Both the position numbers and the translations under genes were made by a program. A stretch of DNA of 64,000 nt from Vitis vinifera (lineage: Eukaryota; Streptophyta; Magnoliopsida; Vitales; Vitaceae): assembly GCF_030704535.1 (NCBI RefSeq), contig NC_081808.1, forward strand, positions 19,218,501 to 19,282,500, read 5' to 3'. Shown here piece after piece: positions 23,051 through 35,100 of the stretch. Under the pieces are notes generated by a model. The model saw only the letters and a program-made list of their open reading frames with translations. It had not been told where the DNA came from and ran no database searches. Numbering within the stretch: position 1 is the first letter of the stretch; each line of letters opens with the position of its first letter.

Positions 23051-24220
23051 TGTTAGTCCAAGGGCTCTCCTAATCGGGTTTTGATGATAATAAACCATGG
23101 TTAAGTGATTAATTTGTTTAATGGTTAAAAATCTCAGGCATAAACTCAAAAATTCATCAAATGACCAAATGGATACAAGATCGAGACCCTTGGAAGACTT
23201 GTGATCATAGGAAACTAATGTAAGATGAATGCATAAGTGCACTTAGGATTTTTATACGTTTCATGCAACTTAGAAAACTCGGTTTATTCTTTAAAACTTC
23301 GATTTCATTAAAACCCGAGTCTTTAACTAATGTACCTTAGGCAAAATGTTTTATAATTGGCTTAATAATTCACCTAAAGACCTTGCCTAAGTGTTAGAAA
23401 AGAAAGGAATTAAAAAAATAGGTTTTCGGGGCCAAAAAGGCTCAACCGGTCGAGGTTATGGCCAACCGGCTCAACCGGTTGAGGAACCAGTTGACCGGTT
23501 GTGCTCGTCCAGTCGAGGACCAGTCGAGGGAGGCCAAAAAGTTTCTCTCTCTTCCGGTAGCCTTCTCTTCCTGGTCGAGGGGATTATCTTACCGATCGAG
23601 GTCCGGTCAAGGACCGGTCGAGGTTCGGTCGAGGCAACGGTAACCTGTCATACATTAAATGCTCCAACGGCTAGTGAACCGGTTGACCCCTAACTTGACC
23701 GGACGAGGTTACCTTTTGCTGTTTGTGACTCCTGAGCTTAGAAACCTATAAATTGATAGCTCCACTTCATTTATTGACAAGAGAACACTTGCATTCAATA
23801 GCCTACCTACTTGTTCTTGATCAAAAAGCTCTCATTTCTTTCATAGTGCATTAAATCACTACTTGCATATCCTTTAGTGCACTCTTGTGTGTCATCCTAG
23901 CTTTGTCTTGTATTTGAGCTATCCTTAAGCTAGGTTGAGGGATCATTTCTTGTAAAAATCTAAGTGTCAAAGCCTTCAAGAGATTTGAATCTTGAAGAGA
24001 TTATGTAAGAACTCATTGGAGCCAGAATCCAAGTGTAAGAAAATTGGAAGCTTGGTTGAAGCTTCAAGTTAGTGGAACCCTCACTCGGTTAGGAGATTGA
24101 GGAGAATGGACGTAGGCAAAGAAGTTCCGAATCACTATAAACCCGAGTTTGAATTCTCTAAACTCTATCTCTTTATTTTACTTATATTGTGTTTGAATTT
24201 GTTGTGATTGAAAAGATTTT
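23051..24220 (+). repeat. Right LTR of copia element B, 3' end missing
   Basis: It starts TGTTAGTCCAAGGGCTC after a purine tract. From about 24000 it matches the left LTR remnant at 2013-2236 and then diverges at 24221, so roughly the last 85 bases present in the left copy (2237-2320) are absent. Between about 23440 and 23710 it is GC-richer and carries many ACCGGTCGAGG-like motifs. Confidence 0.85.
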
Positions 24221-24600
24221 GTTGTGATTGAATTTGTTGGAGACATTAAGTAAAGATAAAGGTTTTCCAAATCTATTTTTATTGAAGTTTCAAGTTAGCA
24301 TAGAGCTTGAAGAGACTTATAAGTGTCCATTGGAGCCATTAAATCCAAGTCTAGAGCTCGAAGGCCTGGAGTTGGAAGCCTTTGATATAAACCCCTACTT
24401 GGAAAGGAGTTTGAGAAGAGTAGACATAAACGAGATTTATTGAACCACTATAAAAATAAGTTTACATCTCTCTTCCCTACACTATTTACATTTATTATTT
24501 TATTATTTGATCAATCGCAATAGTTTTCTAAAAAGTTTTAACAATCAAACTCACCTCATCTTTAGTGTTTTTCTTTAATATAATTAGTTTTACTTCAAAA
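24221..24600 (+). repeat. Diverged LTR fragment related to element B
   Basis: This stretch repeats the LTR landmarks of element B in the same order but much mutated: CTTGAAGAGACTTATAAG, CATTGGAGCC, GAATTC-free ACCACTATAAAAATAAG, and a final TAGTGTTTTTCTTTAATA comparable with GGGTGTTTTTCTTAACTA of the left LTR. It follows directly on the right LTR of element B, with a short duplicated GTTGTGATTGAA at the junction. It is most likely an older LTR of the same family to which element B is now fused. Confidence 0.6.
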
Positions 24601-25624
24601 ATATTATGATTGAGAATTAACTTCCACAATACTAAAACAATCATAATTTTCCATTCATGGAATTCATTGCTGACTATCCTTTGACTTTGTCACACGGATA
24701 AAAAAAGAAAAAAAATAGACAATATAAGGGAAAAATAAAGTTAATTGCTCACGTTCCATAATTTTTTTTCAGGTCCATCCATGAAGAAGAGAGAGGAAAA
24801 AAATTTGTGTTGAAAAGAAACAAAGTGATAATAGGTATTTTTGCCTCACACTGTATTTACTATTTTTTGTAATGATATTCGAATATATTTAATTTAAAAT
24901 TTTTATTTTGCTAGGGAGGGTTGCAGTTACAATCTCCATTTTCCATTTGATGGACAGGGTTACAAGTTGCTATATCTCACTTTGTGCGGGTCTTTCTAGT
25001 GATATCAAAACCCTCCTCTTTCAACAGCATGTCTGACAAAATAGAAGAGATTTAAGCCACTACAAATGATTTTTAATAAAAGAGAAACAAAAAATGACTT
25101 CAAAATATTCATTCTCAATTCTCATATATGTACCCAACATTGGAAGAAAGTAATTTCACGTCCCCTACTCCTTTAGTTTTGTAGTCATTCTCCTTGGCTC
25201 CCTGTTTCCAGCAAGGAAAGAGATGATTTTGTTTCGATGCCATGTCCAAAATTAACAGAGGAGGTGATGAGTCTACAACAATGGAGAATGACTCATGATT
25301 CATCGATACTGATTTGAAGGACTGGAAGGAGAAAAAACATTAAGTCCACAGTGCCATAGGTGAAAGAATAAAATATACAAGAAGAGCACATCCCACAAAC
25401 TCGCATTATTATTTAAATAATATCAGACAGAAGAATACAGCTCTTTAAACAGAGTAGGACAAGAGCAAGGAACTGACACCAAAAGAAAAAAAAAATTGTG
25501 TCTCACTGAAACATGAGAAATACCACGACTAATCACAGAACAATTATATTTAAATCAATAAAGGGAGGAAAGATACAGCTGCAGATTTAATGGGCCAGAA
25601 AAGGTTGAAATCAGGATAATGCCA
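24601..25624. other. Intergenic, AT-rich; 3' flank of the FQR1-like gene
   Basis: No gene or clear repeat is recognised. The part next to 25625 should contain the 3' untranslated region of the minus-strand FQR1-like gene, but I cannot fix its end. Confidence 0.5.
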
Positions 25625-28564
25625 TCAAGCTTGGGCAAGTCTTTTAACCACTGCAGCCATATATTTGCCCTGATGCTCTGCAAGTGCCAGCTCTGTTTCA
25701 CTTGGTTGCCTTGTGCCATCACCAGCAAAAACTCCAGCCCCATATGGAGAACCCCCGCGAATGGAGTCCATCTTAAACATACCAGCCCCAAAGGTGTACC
25801 CAATAGGAACAAACAGCATTCCATGATGAGCTAACTGGGTGATTGCGGTCCACCTGCAAAAGAAATGAATATAGGATATAATGTAATGCAGAAAACTCAA
25901 ATTTTCTCACTCACAGATAATTTTGTACCATCACATCCAACCAAAGTCCAACCCAACACCACATTACAATAGAAAAAACCATATTAAGAAAAATTAATTG
26001 AACGGAATTTTATTCATTTATAATTTTTTTATGTTTCCTATAATATATGAAACACAGAGAGAGACATATAAGGGGGAGTGTGGTTAAGAAGGTTTAAGGT
26101 TAAGAGAACAGTTATTAAGCAAAACTCGAACACTAACCTTCTTCATCCCCTCACCCAGAATTTTATTCATCTGGAGAGGTACATTATGCATACAGAAATC
26201 CTAACCAAACAAATGAAAGGTACATAATATTAAACCTCACAAATTGAAGCAGACCAATTTTGAAACATTAGCACAGGAAAAGTCATAACTGAATATTCAA
26301 TGAAAAGAAGAATGCAACTTAAGATCCTCCTCTTGTGAGGGTCTGAGAATAAATATCTGTATCTAGCTGATATCCAACATGACAAATGAGTGGATGGCTT
26401 GTGAAAGTAATCCACGGCAGCTCAAACAGATTCCACACAAAATTTGGGGTCATTAATGATCTCTTGGGAATCCCAACTTTGGAACAGTATTACACCAAGC
26501 ACAATGTGCTGATGGCAAGAACATGGATTTGGATTAGAGAAAATTAAACTTTCCTCAAAACTTCCAATACAGGTAGTCAATGAAAAATGTTCGATTCTTT
26601 CATAGGAATGATAATGTCCAGTTTCAAAGTAGAGCAGCACAATTTTTTTTGTTTTAAAGAAGATGAACTTCTATCCCCAATTCAGCACAACTTGGATTCT
26701 CCATGATAATTCAAGCCAAGATTTATTGACTGTACTACAATTATATTTCACAAAGAGATAATAAAATTTTCTCCTTATACCACGACATAAAACATTGTCC
26801 ATTGGGACCGAAAAATCTAAGCATGGCAATGAAACTCAATATTGATTTACGAGACAAATGAGGAATTAATCAATCTTGGAGATGTGGACTAAAGAAAAAG
26901 AATATTGAACTACAATCAAAAGATCTGGCAACATTCAATGAGGCTGAAAGTTGTTAAGGTTATAACATAAAAAAATTGTTCATGATGGACAATGGCAAAA
27001 CAGCACAAACCCAATCCAACCCAATAACAAACACAATTACTCATGCCCCCTCCTCCTCTGCCACCCCAACCCCCTCCCCTTAACACACAGGACACCCAGT
27101 TCTTCACATTTGTATTCCATTTTTTTTTGTAAATTTTATGGTCAAACTTAACCATCAAAGCAGATAGTTTGCCTATCAGTTGATCAGCTAGAGACAGTCA
27201 TATACCCTTGATGGACGCATAGTCAAGGAGACCCAATTCTATTATATAGTTAAGAAGTAGAATTTTGTTTACTATTATGCTCCACAATATACTTCACTTG
27301 TTAACTTTAGAATTTCTAACTATCTATGTAACGGTTCAATCTCTCCCATATAGATATTTTCCTCTTTAGAACCAATGAGTCCTCATGAATTTAAAATGCA
27401 TCTACACAGTTAAAAGAAACATACTGCATATATACTGTGAGGAATTTCTTCTCCTATCCTTTGAGTCCATTGAGTCCATGTCTACATGGTTAAAGGAAGC
27501 AAACTACATATGTAGTGTTAAGATCTTTTTCCCTTATCCATATTCATTCTCCATGCACAAACAAAGACATTGTTGTATCCATGGTACCCATGAGATGTCA
27601 CTTAGATAAACAAACATCCCTCACGAGGCCAGACAATAGAGTCCCACACCGATGTATGGGACTTTGTAATGGCCAACTCTCTCCCATGTAGATATTATCA
27701 GCTTAGGGCCAATGGGTCCTCAGTCTTTCAAAGAGTGTCTACAAGATTAATTCTTCTCCACTGGATGTGGGTCATCGCAGTCTACCTCTAATGTTATTTA
27801 TAGAAATAAGATACCAACATGATTTCAGTCACAATGGCGTTCACAAAGTGATATTGCCAAGTGTTATGATATTTTTCAATTCTGTAACTCATAATCTAAT
27901 GTACTAACAAGGCAATACCAAGATCACATTCAACAGCAATTCACTTTTCAATCAGACAATAACAAGTTACAACTTGCAAATCCGAGTAAAGCAATCAGGA
28001 GAGGTTGAAAAAGAAGGCTTACGCAGTGGTTTCTTGGCCACCTCCTTGAGTCCCAGTGCTCACGAAGAACCCCGCCGGCTTGCCGGCGAGCTGCTGCTCC
28101 TTCCACAACTGCCCCGTTGAATCAAAGAAAGCCTTCATCTGAGCAGCCATACATCCATACCTCGTCGGAAACCCAAACAGTATCCCATCAGCCGTCGTCA
28201 ACTCCGCCGCGGATATCTCCGGAATATCGTCGGGCTTGGGCGGCGCCTTCATCTGCTCCAACACCTCAATTGGCAACGTCTCAGGAACCCGAAACAAAAG
28301 CCCCTCAAGTCCATCAACCCCATCCACACCCTTCTTCATCCTCCGAGCCAAGCCTTCAACGTGGCCGTACATGGAATAGAACACGACGAATATCTTCAAT
28401 TTGGCAATTGGATCAGTGACTACGCCGTCCACATCCAATGCGGGGGCCTCGGGGCTGTTGTCCTGGGCCGGAATGGGGGCGTCCCTGGCGCTAGGTGGGC
28501 CTTCATCGGCTGTCGCCGAGGGTAATTTTTTCTTGCTGGGAACACAGCCTCCTCCTTTCCCCAT
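25625..28564 (-). CDS. FQR1L: FQR1-like NAD(P)H:quinone oxidoreductase (WrbA family), two exons
   Basis: This is a flavodoxin-fold FMN enzyme that reduces quinones by two electrons, avoiding semiquinone radicals. Exon 1 is 28564-28023 (ATG, minus strand) and exon 2 is 25853-25625 (stop TGA). The donor (GC|GTAAGC at 28022) and acceptor (TTTTGCAG| at 25854) are canonical and join in phase to give 256 aa, the expected length. Motifs: N-terminal MGKGGGCVPSKKK, FMN-binding VVFYSMYGHVEGLARRMKKG, FPTRYGCMAAQMKAFFD, FVSTGTQGGGQET, then after the intron HHGMLFVPIGYTF and RGGSPYGAGVFAGDG. The N-terminal extension (~55 residues before the flavodoxin core) is typical of the Arabidopsis FQR1-like 1 type rather than FQR1. 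Gly2 and Cys7 could be acylated, which would attach the enzyme to membranes (inference). No lesions are seen. Confidence 0.95.
25854..28022 (-). other. Single 2.17-kb intron of the FQR1-like gene
   Basis: It is bounded by GT (28022-28021) and AG (25855-25854) on the minus strand. The upstream half (about 27250-27780) contains diverged internal repeats sharing CTCTCCCATRTAGATATT and a GGWCCAATGRGTCCTCA-like block, which look like remnants of a dispersed repeat. A low-complexity CCCCTCCTCCTCTG stretch lies near 27045. Confidence 0.85.
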
Positions 28565-29646
28565 AATTCAAGAATTGAATAACGGGCACTGCAATGATCC
28601 AATATCGATGAAGAGAAAGAAAATGAAAATTGTGACCTAGAAAGAATGGTTGCAGATGGAGAAATCCAAGTCTAAGTCCGAGAAAGACGACAAAGAAGAA
28701 ATCAATACATTTTCATACTGGGTGCCTTTTGACCCAACATCCAGCCCAGGTTTCTCCTCCCGCTCTTGATCCGAATCATGAAGTATGAACACATCCCCTC
28801 TATTCTCTCCCTCACACTTTGTGCGAAATGCGAATATCCGATGTGGATTTGAGATTAGGAGTTAAATAAAGATTCAACACGGTGTCGTTTTGACAATGTT
28901 GAACCAAAGCGTGTTGTAGAAAGTTAGGCCGTTTGGGTAAGACAGCTAAGACATGACGTTTTATTTGTGAAACGACGACGTTCTAGATGTCCTTCTCCGT
29001 AGGTCCCACGGAATGACCTCTTTTTGGGCCATCCTTTATTCCTTTCCCAAATCTCCTGTCCCTAAAAACTTCCTCTAAAAACCACACCCTTTTAGGCATG
29101 TACATTTTACCTTTTTTTCTCATAATCAATATATAAATTACTAAATTAGAATTTAAATGTCCCCCCTCCAAAAAAAAGAGCACATGTTACCTCGAGCCGT
29201 TGGGCCAATGTACTTTAATCTTTGTTTTCAACAGCCATCGGCCCATCCTCTGTCTCTAATCATTTTGCCAAGACACTATACCCGGTAATATCACACTTGG
29301 CCTTTTTTTTTTTTTTTTAACAAAAAATGGAAATATATCTCCAAGTCTTATTTCTTGACATTTTTTTCCTTCTTCCTTTATCTCAAATAAAGAAAAAAAA
29401 ATACAAATAAGCTGAAAATGCTTCAATCATGAGGTGGGGTTTTGATTTTCAACCATAAACATGGTCATGGGTTGAAAATTTTGCCCATGAATTAGATTGG
29501 GAATTATTTGAAACTTCCATCTATAGTGAGGTTTTTCTTAAAATAATATTATTTTGGAGTTTTGACCTAAAATATTCTCTTTTAAAAAAATATTTTATAA
29601 AATAGATTTGGTTTCAAAATAATTTCTTATTTAGTGTGATTTTACC
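28565..29646. other. Upstream region of the FQR1-like gene
   Basis: It is non-coding and should contain the minus-strand promoter and 5' UTR. No convincing TATA box is seen. ACGT-type motifs related to AAACGACG occur at about 28880 and 28973. A run of 17 T lies near 29305-29320. Confidence 0.5.
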
Positions 29647-30037
29647 GTGTAAGCATCCATATTGTAAAGTTGTAATTAAAGGTTATGATTTTGATTTTTT
29701 TTTTTAAATATTCAAAACCATCATCATTAATTACGATTTTAGATTGAATTTTATTTTAAAATTGTAGTTGGTGACTATAGTTTTAAACTTAATTTCAATT
29801 TTTTTTATATTTATTACATGTAAGAGGTTAATAATTTATAATGCCCATTTTTTTAAAAATAAAACTAATAAAAATATTTTTATATTAAATTAAAAATACC
29901 AATGATTTGAATATTAATAAATAAAAAATAATGTAATCTAAAATTTAAATTTAAAATCATACTTGATAATTACGATTTTGACCATGTTAAAAAAAATTCA
30001 AAACCAACTTCAAATCTATGATGTGGATGCTTATACG
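29647..30037. mobile_element. MITE-like element with imperfect terminal inverted repeats
   Basis: The left end CGTGTAAGCATCCATATTGT and the reverse complement of the right end (CGTATAAGCATCCACATCAT) match over about 20 bases with few mismatches, and both continue with similar GTTG-type text. The ~390-bp interior is AT-rich with no ORF. I cannot define a target duplication, so the superfamily is left open. Confidence 0.55.
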
Positions 30038-31900
30038 TCGGAAACATATTAGATTGAAAATTATTTTGAAACCTAATCTAAATTTGGATTTTTATTTTTA
30101 AAGAATAATAAAGTCATTTGTCACCAAATTTTTGTTTCTTTGGCATTGGCCATTGGGGAAGATTTATCTTTCCTGCTACTTTCAGTGTCCTTTTCTTTTG
30201 GTTGGCCTGTAGACAATAAGTCACAAGCCGTGTTGATATTGGCTTCTAAGACTAGTTTCGCTTATAGCTCCACCTCCACCAGATTTAACGTACGAATAGT
30301 CCATTCAAATTTAACCAGGCATGTTCCGGTGGAATCCAATCTAATTCTTCGAGTAAACAATCTAACTGTTTTTTTTTTTTTAAGATTTATGTCTTATATT
30401 CATTGCAGTCAACTAATTATACACATACAAAGTTTAAAAATAATGCGTCCACATAGCTTAAAACATGGACCTAACATAATAAAAACTTGTAATAAAAAAT
30501 TGATATTGATATTAATATGAATTAAGATTTCTATCATAAAAATTAGTTCATTCTTTATTTCGTGTCTAAATTTATTTTTTTAGTTCATTTAAATGCTATA
30601 AAAGTGAAGTTAATCTATGCATGTGAGATCATATTTCTAGTGTTGCCATCGGCTTCCATAGAAATGATAACTCTAATAATTTCTTTATCTTCAATGCTCC
30701 CTAATTTTCAAGAATTAGTCACTTCAACCGGCTTCAATGGTTATATAAGTAGCCAAAGTCCAAACGAGATGGATGATTGTTGTACCAACCATTCTTCTTA
30801 CTCTCGATCCCAATAAGGAAAAAGGGCAATTCATAACAAAATTTTCATATTGTTGATTCCTAGGTGTGGTGCTTCTTCCCCTATGCCACTTATTGGTATT
30901 AGTGGAGTAAGATTGATCTCAAATATAGAACCTATAGAATCTAATCTCTAAGGAATATATGATCATCTTAGGGTCTTACTTATAAGTTACAGTCACTATA
31001 AATTTTTGGCATAAACTCAATATTATCTCAAGGATAAGAGATTTTACAATATAACAGTTGTATGATATCATAATTATTTGATAGTCTTATATTATGCACA
31101 TCATCGGTTTTATTCAATATATAACCATACATGTTAATACACTTAACATAGAAAACCATCTTAATGAGCAAAACTAGTTATCCTCTAATTATAAGGTAGT
31201 GCACTACAGTTTCAAATGGATTATCTAAATCCATAAAACGATAATAAACAAATTATTTACTTTTTAAAAAACTCATCACTCAAATTTTTCATGCAACTCC
31301 AAATTCATTCAAGTCATATACAATATAAAATATGTTAAATCTGAATGCTCATGTAATATAATACAATACATGAAATATAATAGATAGAATTGAAAACCCG
31401 ATATCTTATTAAATAAATAATAAATCAAAATATATTATATCATATTATACTTTTAAGGGTTTTATCTTAGCATACTTCCAAAATTTGACAAAAAGTTCAT
31501 CCAAATTTAACATGCACACGGCCCTTATAAAAGAGGGCTTTGTGGCCTTCATCTGATATAGTTAAACATAGGCTACTTTATTAACAAGCTTAACATAAAG
31601 TTGTTTTAATACTCAATTCATGGAAGAGATTTTCCCATCAAAATCAATTTAAAAAAATATAAAATATTTTATTAAAAAATTTCCTAAGTGCACTATTCAT
31701 CAAATTTTGTAATCACTTTGCTTAAGTGAGTTGTCCACATTTCTTGCTGCCAAAGAACAATAAAGTTGATTAACCTTGAGGCATACAGCTTTCATTGTTT
31801 GTTGTTAATTATTACACTTGTTTTTCACAATAATAATAATAACAAAGGGAAGAATCAAGAAGTGTTTTAGGAACAATAGGATGCCATGCTTTACCTAACA
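30038..31900. other. Intergenic, AT-rich, no recognised gene
   Basis: There are only short open frames without coding character. A T-rich tract lies near 30370. No conserved motif is recognised. Confidence 0.5.
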
Positions 31901-31979
31901 CTCTTCATAACCTATGTCATATTCAAGGTCCTTGTGCTCTCCAAGTTTCTTAGAGTGCTAGTAATGCCTGAGTCTTCTT

Positions 31980-32460
31980 TTTGGCTGCTTTAGCTTAATA
32001 TTATATTTCATCTCAATCTTTAGGTTATCATTTTCTTGCTTATGGATTGTATCCAACTCCAAAAGCTAATGGGTTATGTTTGAGTGTCACTAATTCTTGC
32101 AATAATTCTCAATCGTGTATCTTTTCATCTTCTTTCTCCTTTTCCTAAGTTTGCAGGGTGTTAGACATCTAAAGCAATTCCTCATGTTCTAGGCACTTAT
32201 TGTCATTATCAGTGAACTTTGTTACCAAGCCTACAAAAATGGGGAGTATCCATGATAAATTAAAGCCAAGAACTTCCACATGCTAACAATAGGAATTTCT
32301 CATAACCTTTCCTATCCTTGGGGTTTAGAGTTAATGGAGCCATAATAGCCTCTTCCATTGAGGTTTTTAGAATGGATTCATATGGTGCTAGCGTTTCTGT
32401 CCATCTCTCGTCTCTCTCGCTAAGATTGAGAACTTGAGTTAAAGATCCTTCCAAAAGCTT
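31980..32460 (-). pseudogene. Possible decayed coding remnant, unrecognised
   Basis: On the minus strand, 32260-32450 reads as a charged segment containing LTQVLNLSERDERW, LAPYESILKTSMEE and NPKDRKGYEKF. Further on, 31990-32235 reads LVTKFTDNDNKCLEHEELL, MSNTLQT, EKEKEDEKIHD and ELLQELVTLKHN, broken by stops that sit where Gln or Arg codons would turn into stops by C-to-T change. The composition is coding-like and partly coiled-coil. I do not recognise the family. It may be a gene or transposon fragment. Confidence 0.3.
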
Positions 32461-32764
32461 TCCTTGCTCTTTGTAGGAAATAAAGCAAAAAAAGTTGGAA
32501 CAGTTGGCAAAGTTAATGGATTGCTTCAAAAAACACAATTCTAGGACATGACAACAATTTAATACTAGACAACATGTTGACATCTTGACTATATTGAGTT
32601 GAATTTGTAATAGATAAAAGCAAAAAAAAATGGTGGAATCATCCAATGAAGGGATGAAAGGAGTATTAGACCGGCTAGTTTGGAAAGGGGACATGGTCCT
32701 CCCCATTTGCTAGTCTGTACTCATTCGCAACGGACAAGAACATACCTTCAATGACATGAGTTTC

Positions 32765-32985
32765 GTTTGCTAGTGTTTTTTAAAAACACTTTAAAAAATA
32801 TTTTCAAAGGAAAATAAGTTATTTATAAAAATTTTGAAAATATTTTTAAAATTTTGAAAAATCATTTATAATATTTTTTAAAGAAATGATTAATATATAA
32901 TTTTTTTCAAAAGTATTTAAAAAAATTATTTTTATTAAAAATACTTTGAGTAAAAAAACATTATGAAACACATCCATAATTTGCA
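32765..32985. repeat. AT-rich inverted-repeat (MITE-like) remnant
   Basis: GTTTTTTAAAAACACTTT-type sequence on the left and its approximate complement on the right (AAATACTTTGAGTAAAAAAACA) flank a self-complementary AT-rich core. A related start is seen at 58744. The boundaries are approximate. Confidence 0.35.
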
Positions 32986-32999
32986 TAACCATTAAGTTA

Positions 33000-35100
33000 G
33001 AATGGGAAGGAAGAATTTAAGAGGACAACACGTCAACGTTGGAAAGCGAAATTTGGGCTATGGGATAGGAATCATAGGATTACATTAATAGGAGAGATAG
33101 AGAATGAAAACATATGAAAGGCAGATGGGTTAGTGACATCCCTTTTTGATATATTGTTGCATTAGTGGCAAACTCTCCACTATTTTAAGGGAAACTTATG
33201 TTTTAGGTTGGTAAAATAAGAGGTCTGTTTTTTTATCAGATTTAGGTTTTTCATATTCAGATCAACACAAGAAAGGTGTTAGGGTTTCTAGATTTTTGGG
33301 TTTCAAGAGGGAGATAAGTGGATAGAAGTCTTCTATTAAGTATTAGTGTCAACTATGGGAGAGAGAAAAGTATAGGATTTTTTTTTTTTTTTTTTAATTC
33401 AATATGAAAGCTGAGCTAGAGGAAAGGGGAGGGTAATTTTGATATAAAATAACAACTAAGTTGAAAGTGCATGAATTCTAAATTGTTTTTGAGATTAGAA
33501 TAGTTATATTGAAAAATCAAAAGTTGGGTTTCCAATTTCTTATATTTTTCATATTACCAAACCAAAACATAAGTTCCCTATAAATTCTATGAAAAGGCAT
33601 CTCTTTTCAAAAGTCTAATGATATAATGCTAAAACTTTATACGAGAGAAGTGACAATTTGTTTCATGCCTTCATTCAATGTTTTCAAAATTAGACTAGTT
33701 ATCAAATCAAAAAAGTTACCGGTTCAATGTTTAATAGTAAGATTAATAGTTAAATTATGGTCTTGGTTATGTCATAATTATATAATTTATATATAATCAA
33801 AATTAAAAATAATTATAAGAAATTAAAAAATATATAAATAATTAAAATTTTAAAATAAATTTTGTTATTTAATCATCATTAAGATTGATAGCTTAAATTA
33901 TGACAAGGATAGTACAAAATTTATTAAATTATCAATATTTTTAATTTTATTAAATATGTAACTTTTAATTATTAATATTAAATAAAATTTTATTATTTAA
34001 ATTTGTTTGGATTTAGTAACTATCTATTTTATTATCTCCCAAATTATATAAACTTTTTAAATGCTTTCCTTTGCAAAGATGTAATCATAGCTTGGTAGTT
34101 GTGGTCCATAAAGTTGTCATCCATTAACAAACAGGCCAGCTGTGAACTTGGGTGAAGAGTTTCGGCTTAACAATGGGCCCCTACATGTTGGATCATTGGA
34201 TGAGTTTTGGAAAAAGCCGAAAACAAAAAGTGGGGTAGCCGGTTCACCGATTTAGCGGTTGGAGCGCTAGGTGGACCAATTCAACTTAATTTTAAATTTA
34301 TAAATATATTTTTTAATAATACTTTTTAGTTTCTTTACTATTGAATTTTTAAATTTTTTAAATTTAAAATTTTAATTAATTTAATAATTTAATTTAATTT
34401 TGTAATTATTCATCATTTTATTTAATGTTTTAATTATAAAAAATTTTAAAATATTATAATAAAATATATAAAAGTCAAAGCAAGACTAGAAGTCTACTAA
34501 GGATAATTTATATTTTTCTAGTCATATGTTTGATTCTTGAAAAATTTAACTATAATAACTAAATTATTATTACATGACTTTTCAAACTAATTTAACTTTT
34601 TTTTTTTTCAGTTTAAGATTAAATAATTTAAAATGCACAAAATTTTAAATAATTTTAATTATATTTAATTATTTCCCTATTTTCTACAATAAAAGAAAAT
34701 TCTAAGGTAGAATCCTAAATATCCTGATTGTGGTGAATAATCCAAATTATTGTGAAGATAAAATCATGGAGAACTATGAAATGGGAAGATTTCTTAAATG
34801 GGTTTTACTTAGATTTTTTAAATTACATTTAGAATAAATTGATTGAATCTCAATTTTTCAATTTGGTATTCATATATCAAGCAAAAGGGGCAACAGTTGG
34901 CCCAAAGAAGAAATAAGAGGTAATAGACAGGCGCCTTTAAGGCCAGCCCAGCCCAGCCCAGTCCAACCCAGTCCAGCCCAGACATAAACATAATAGTGGC
35001 TTCAATGACAGTATGGACATATGAAAGAAAATGCATATCATAACACCAGTGGGCCTAGTTATAATATTAAGTTATTCTACTAATTAAATTATTAAATCAT
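33000..35100. other. Intergenic, very AT-rich, with small repeats
   Basis: No gene is recognised. GTTACCGGTTCAATG near 33716 and GCCGGTTCACCGATTTAG near 34239 resemble ends of a common dispersed plant element, but are too degraded to delimit. A short CCAGCCCAGCCCAGC-type tandem tract lies at about 34940-34980. Confidence 0.4.

Noticed and set aside
30140..30520. 126-codon plus-strand open frame with hydrophobic start
   Set aside because: It runs through a T tract and AT-rich DNA, has no start context and no recognised motif.
34925..34985. GGCCAGCCCAGCCCAGCC-type tandem run as a possible structured element
   Set aside because: It is a simple short tandem repeat with no further organisation.
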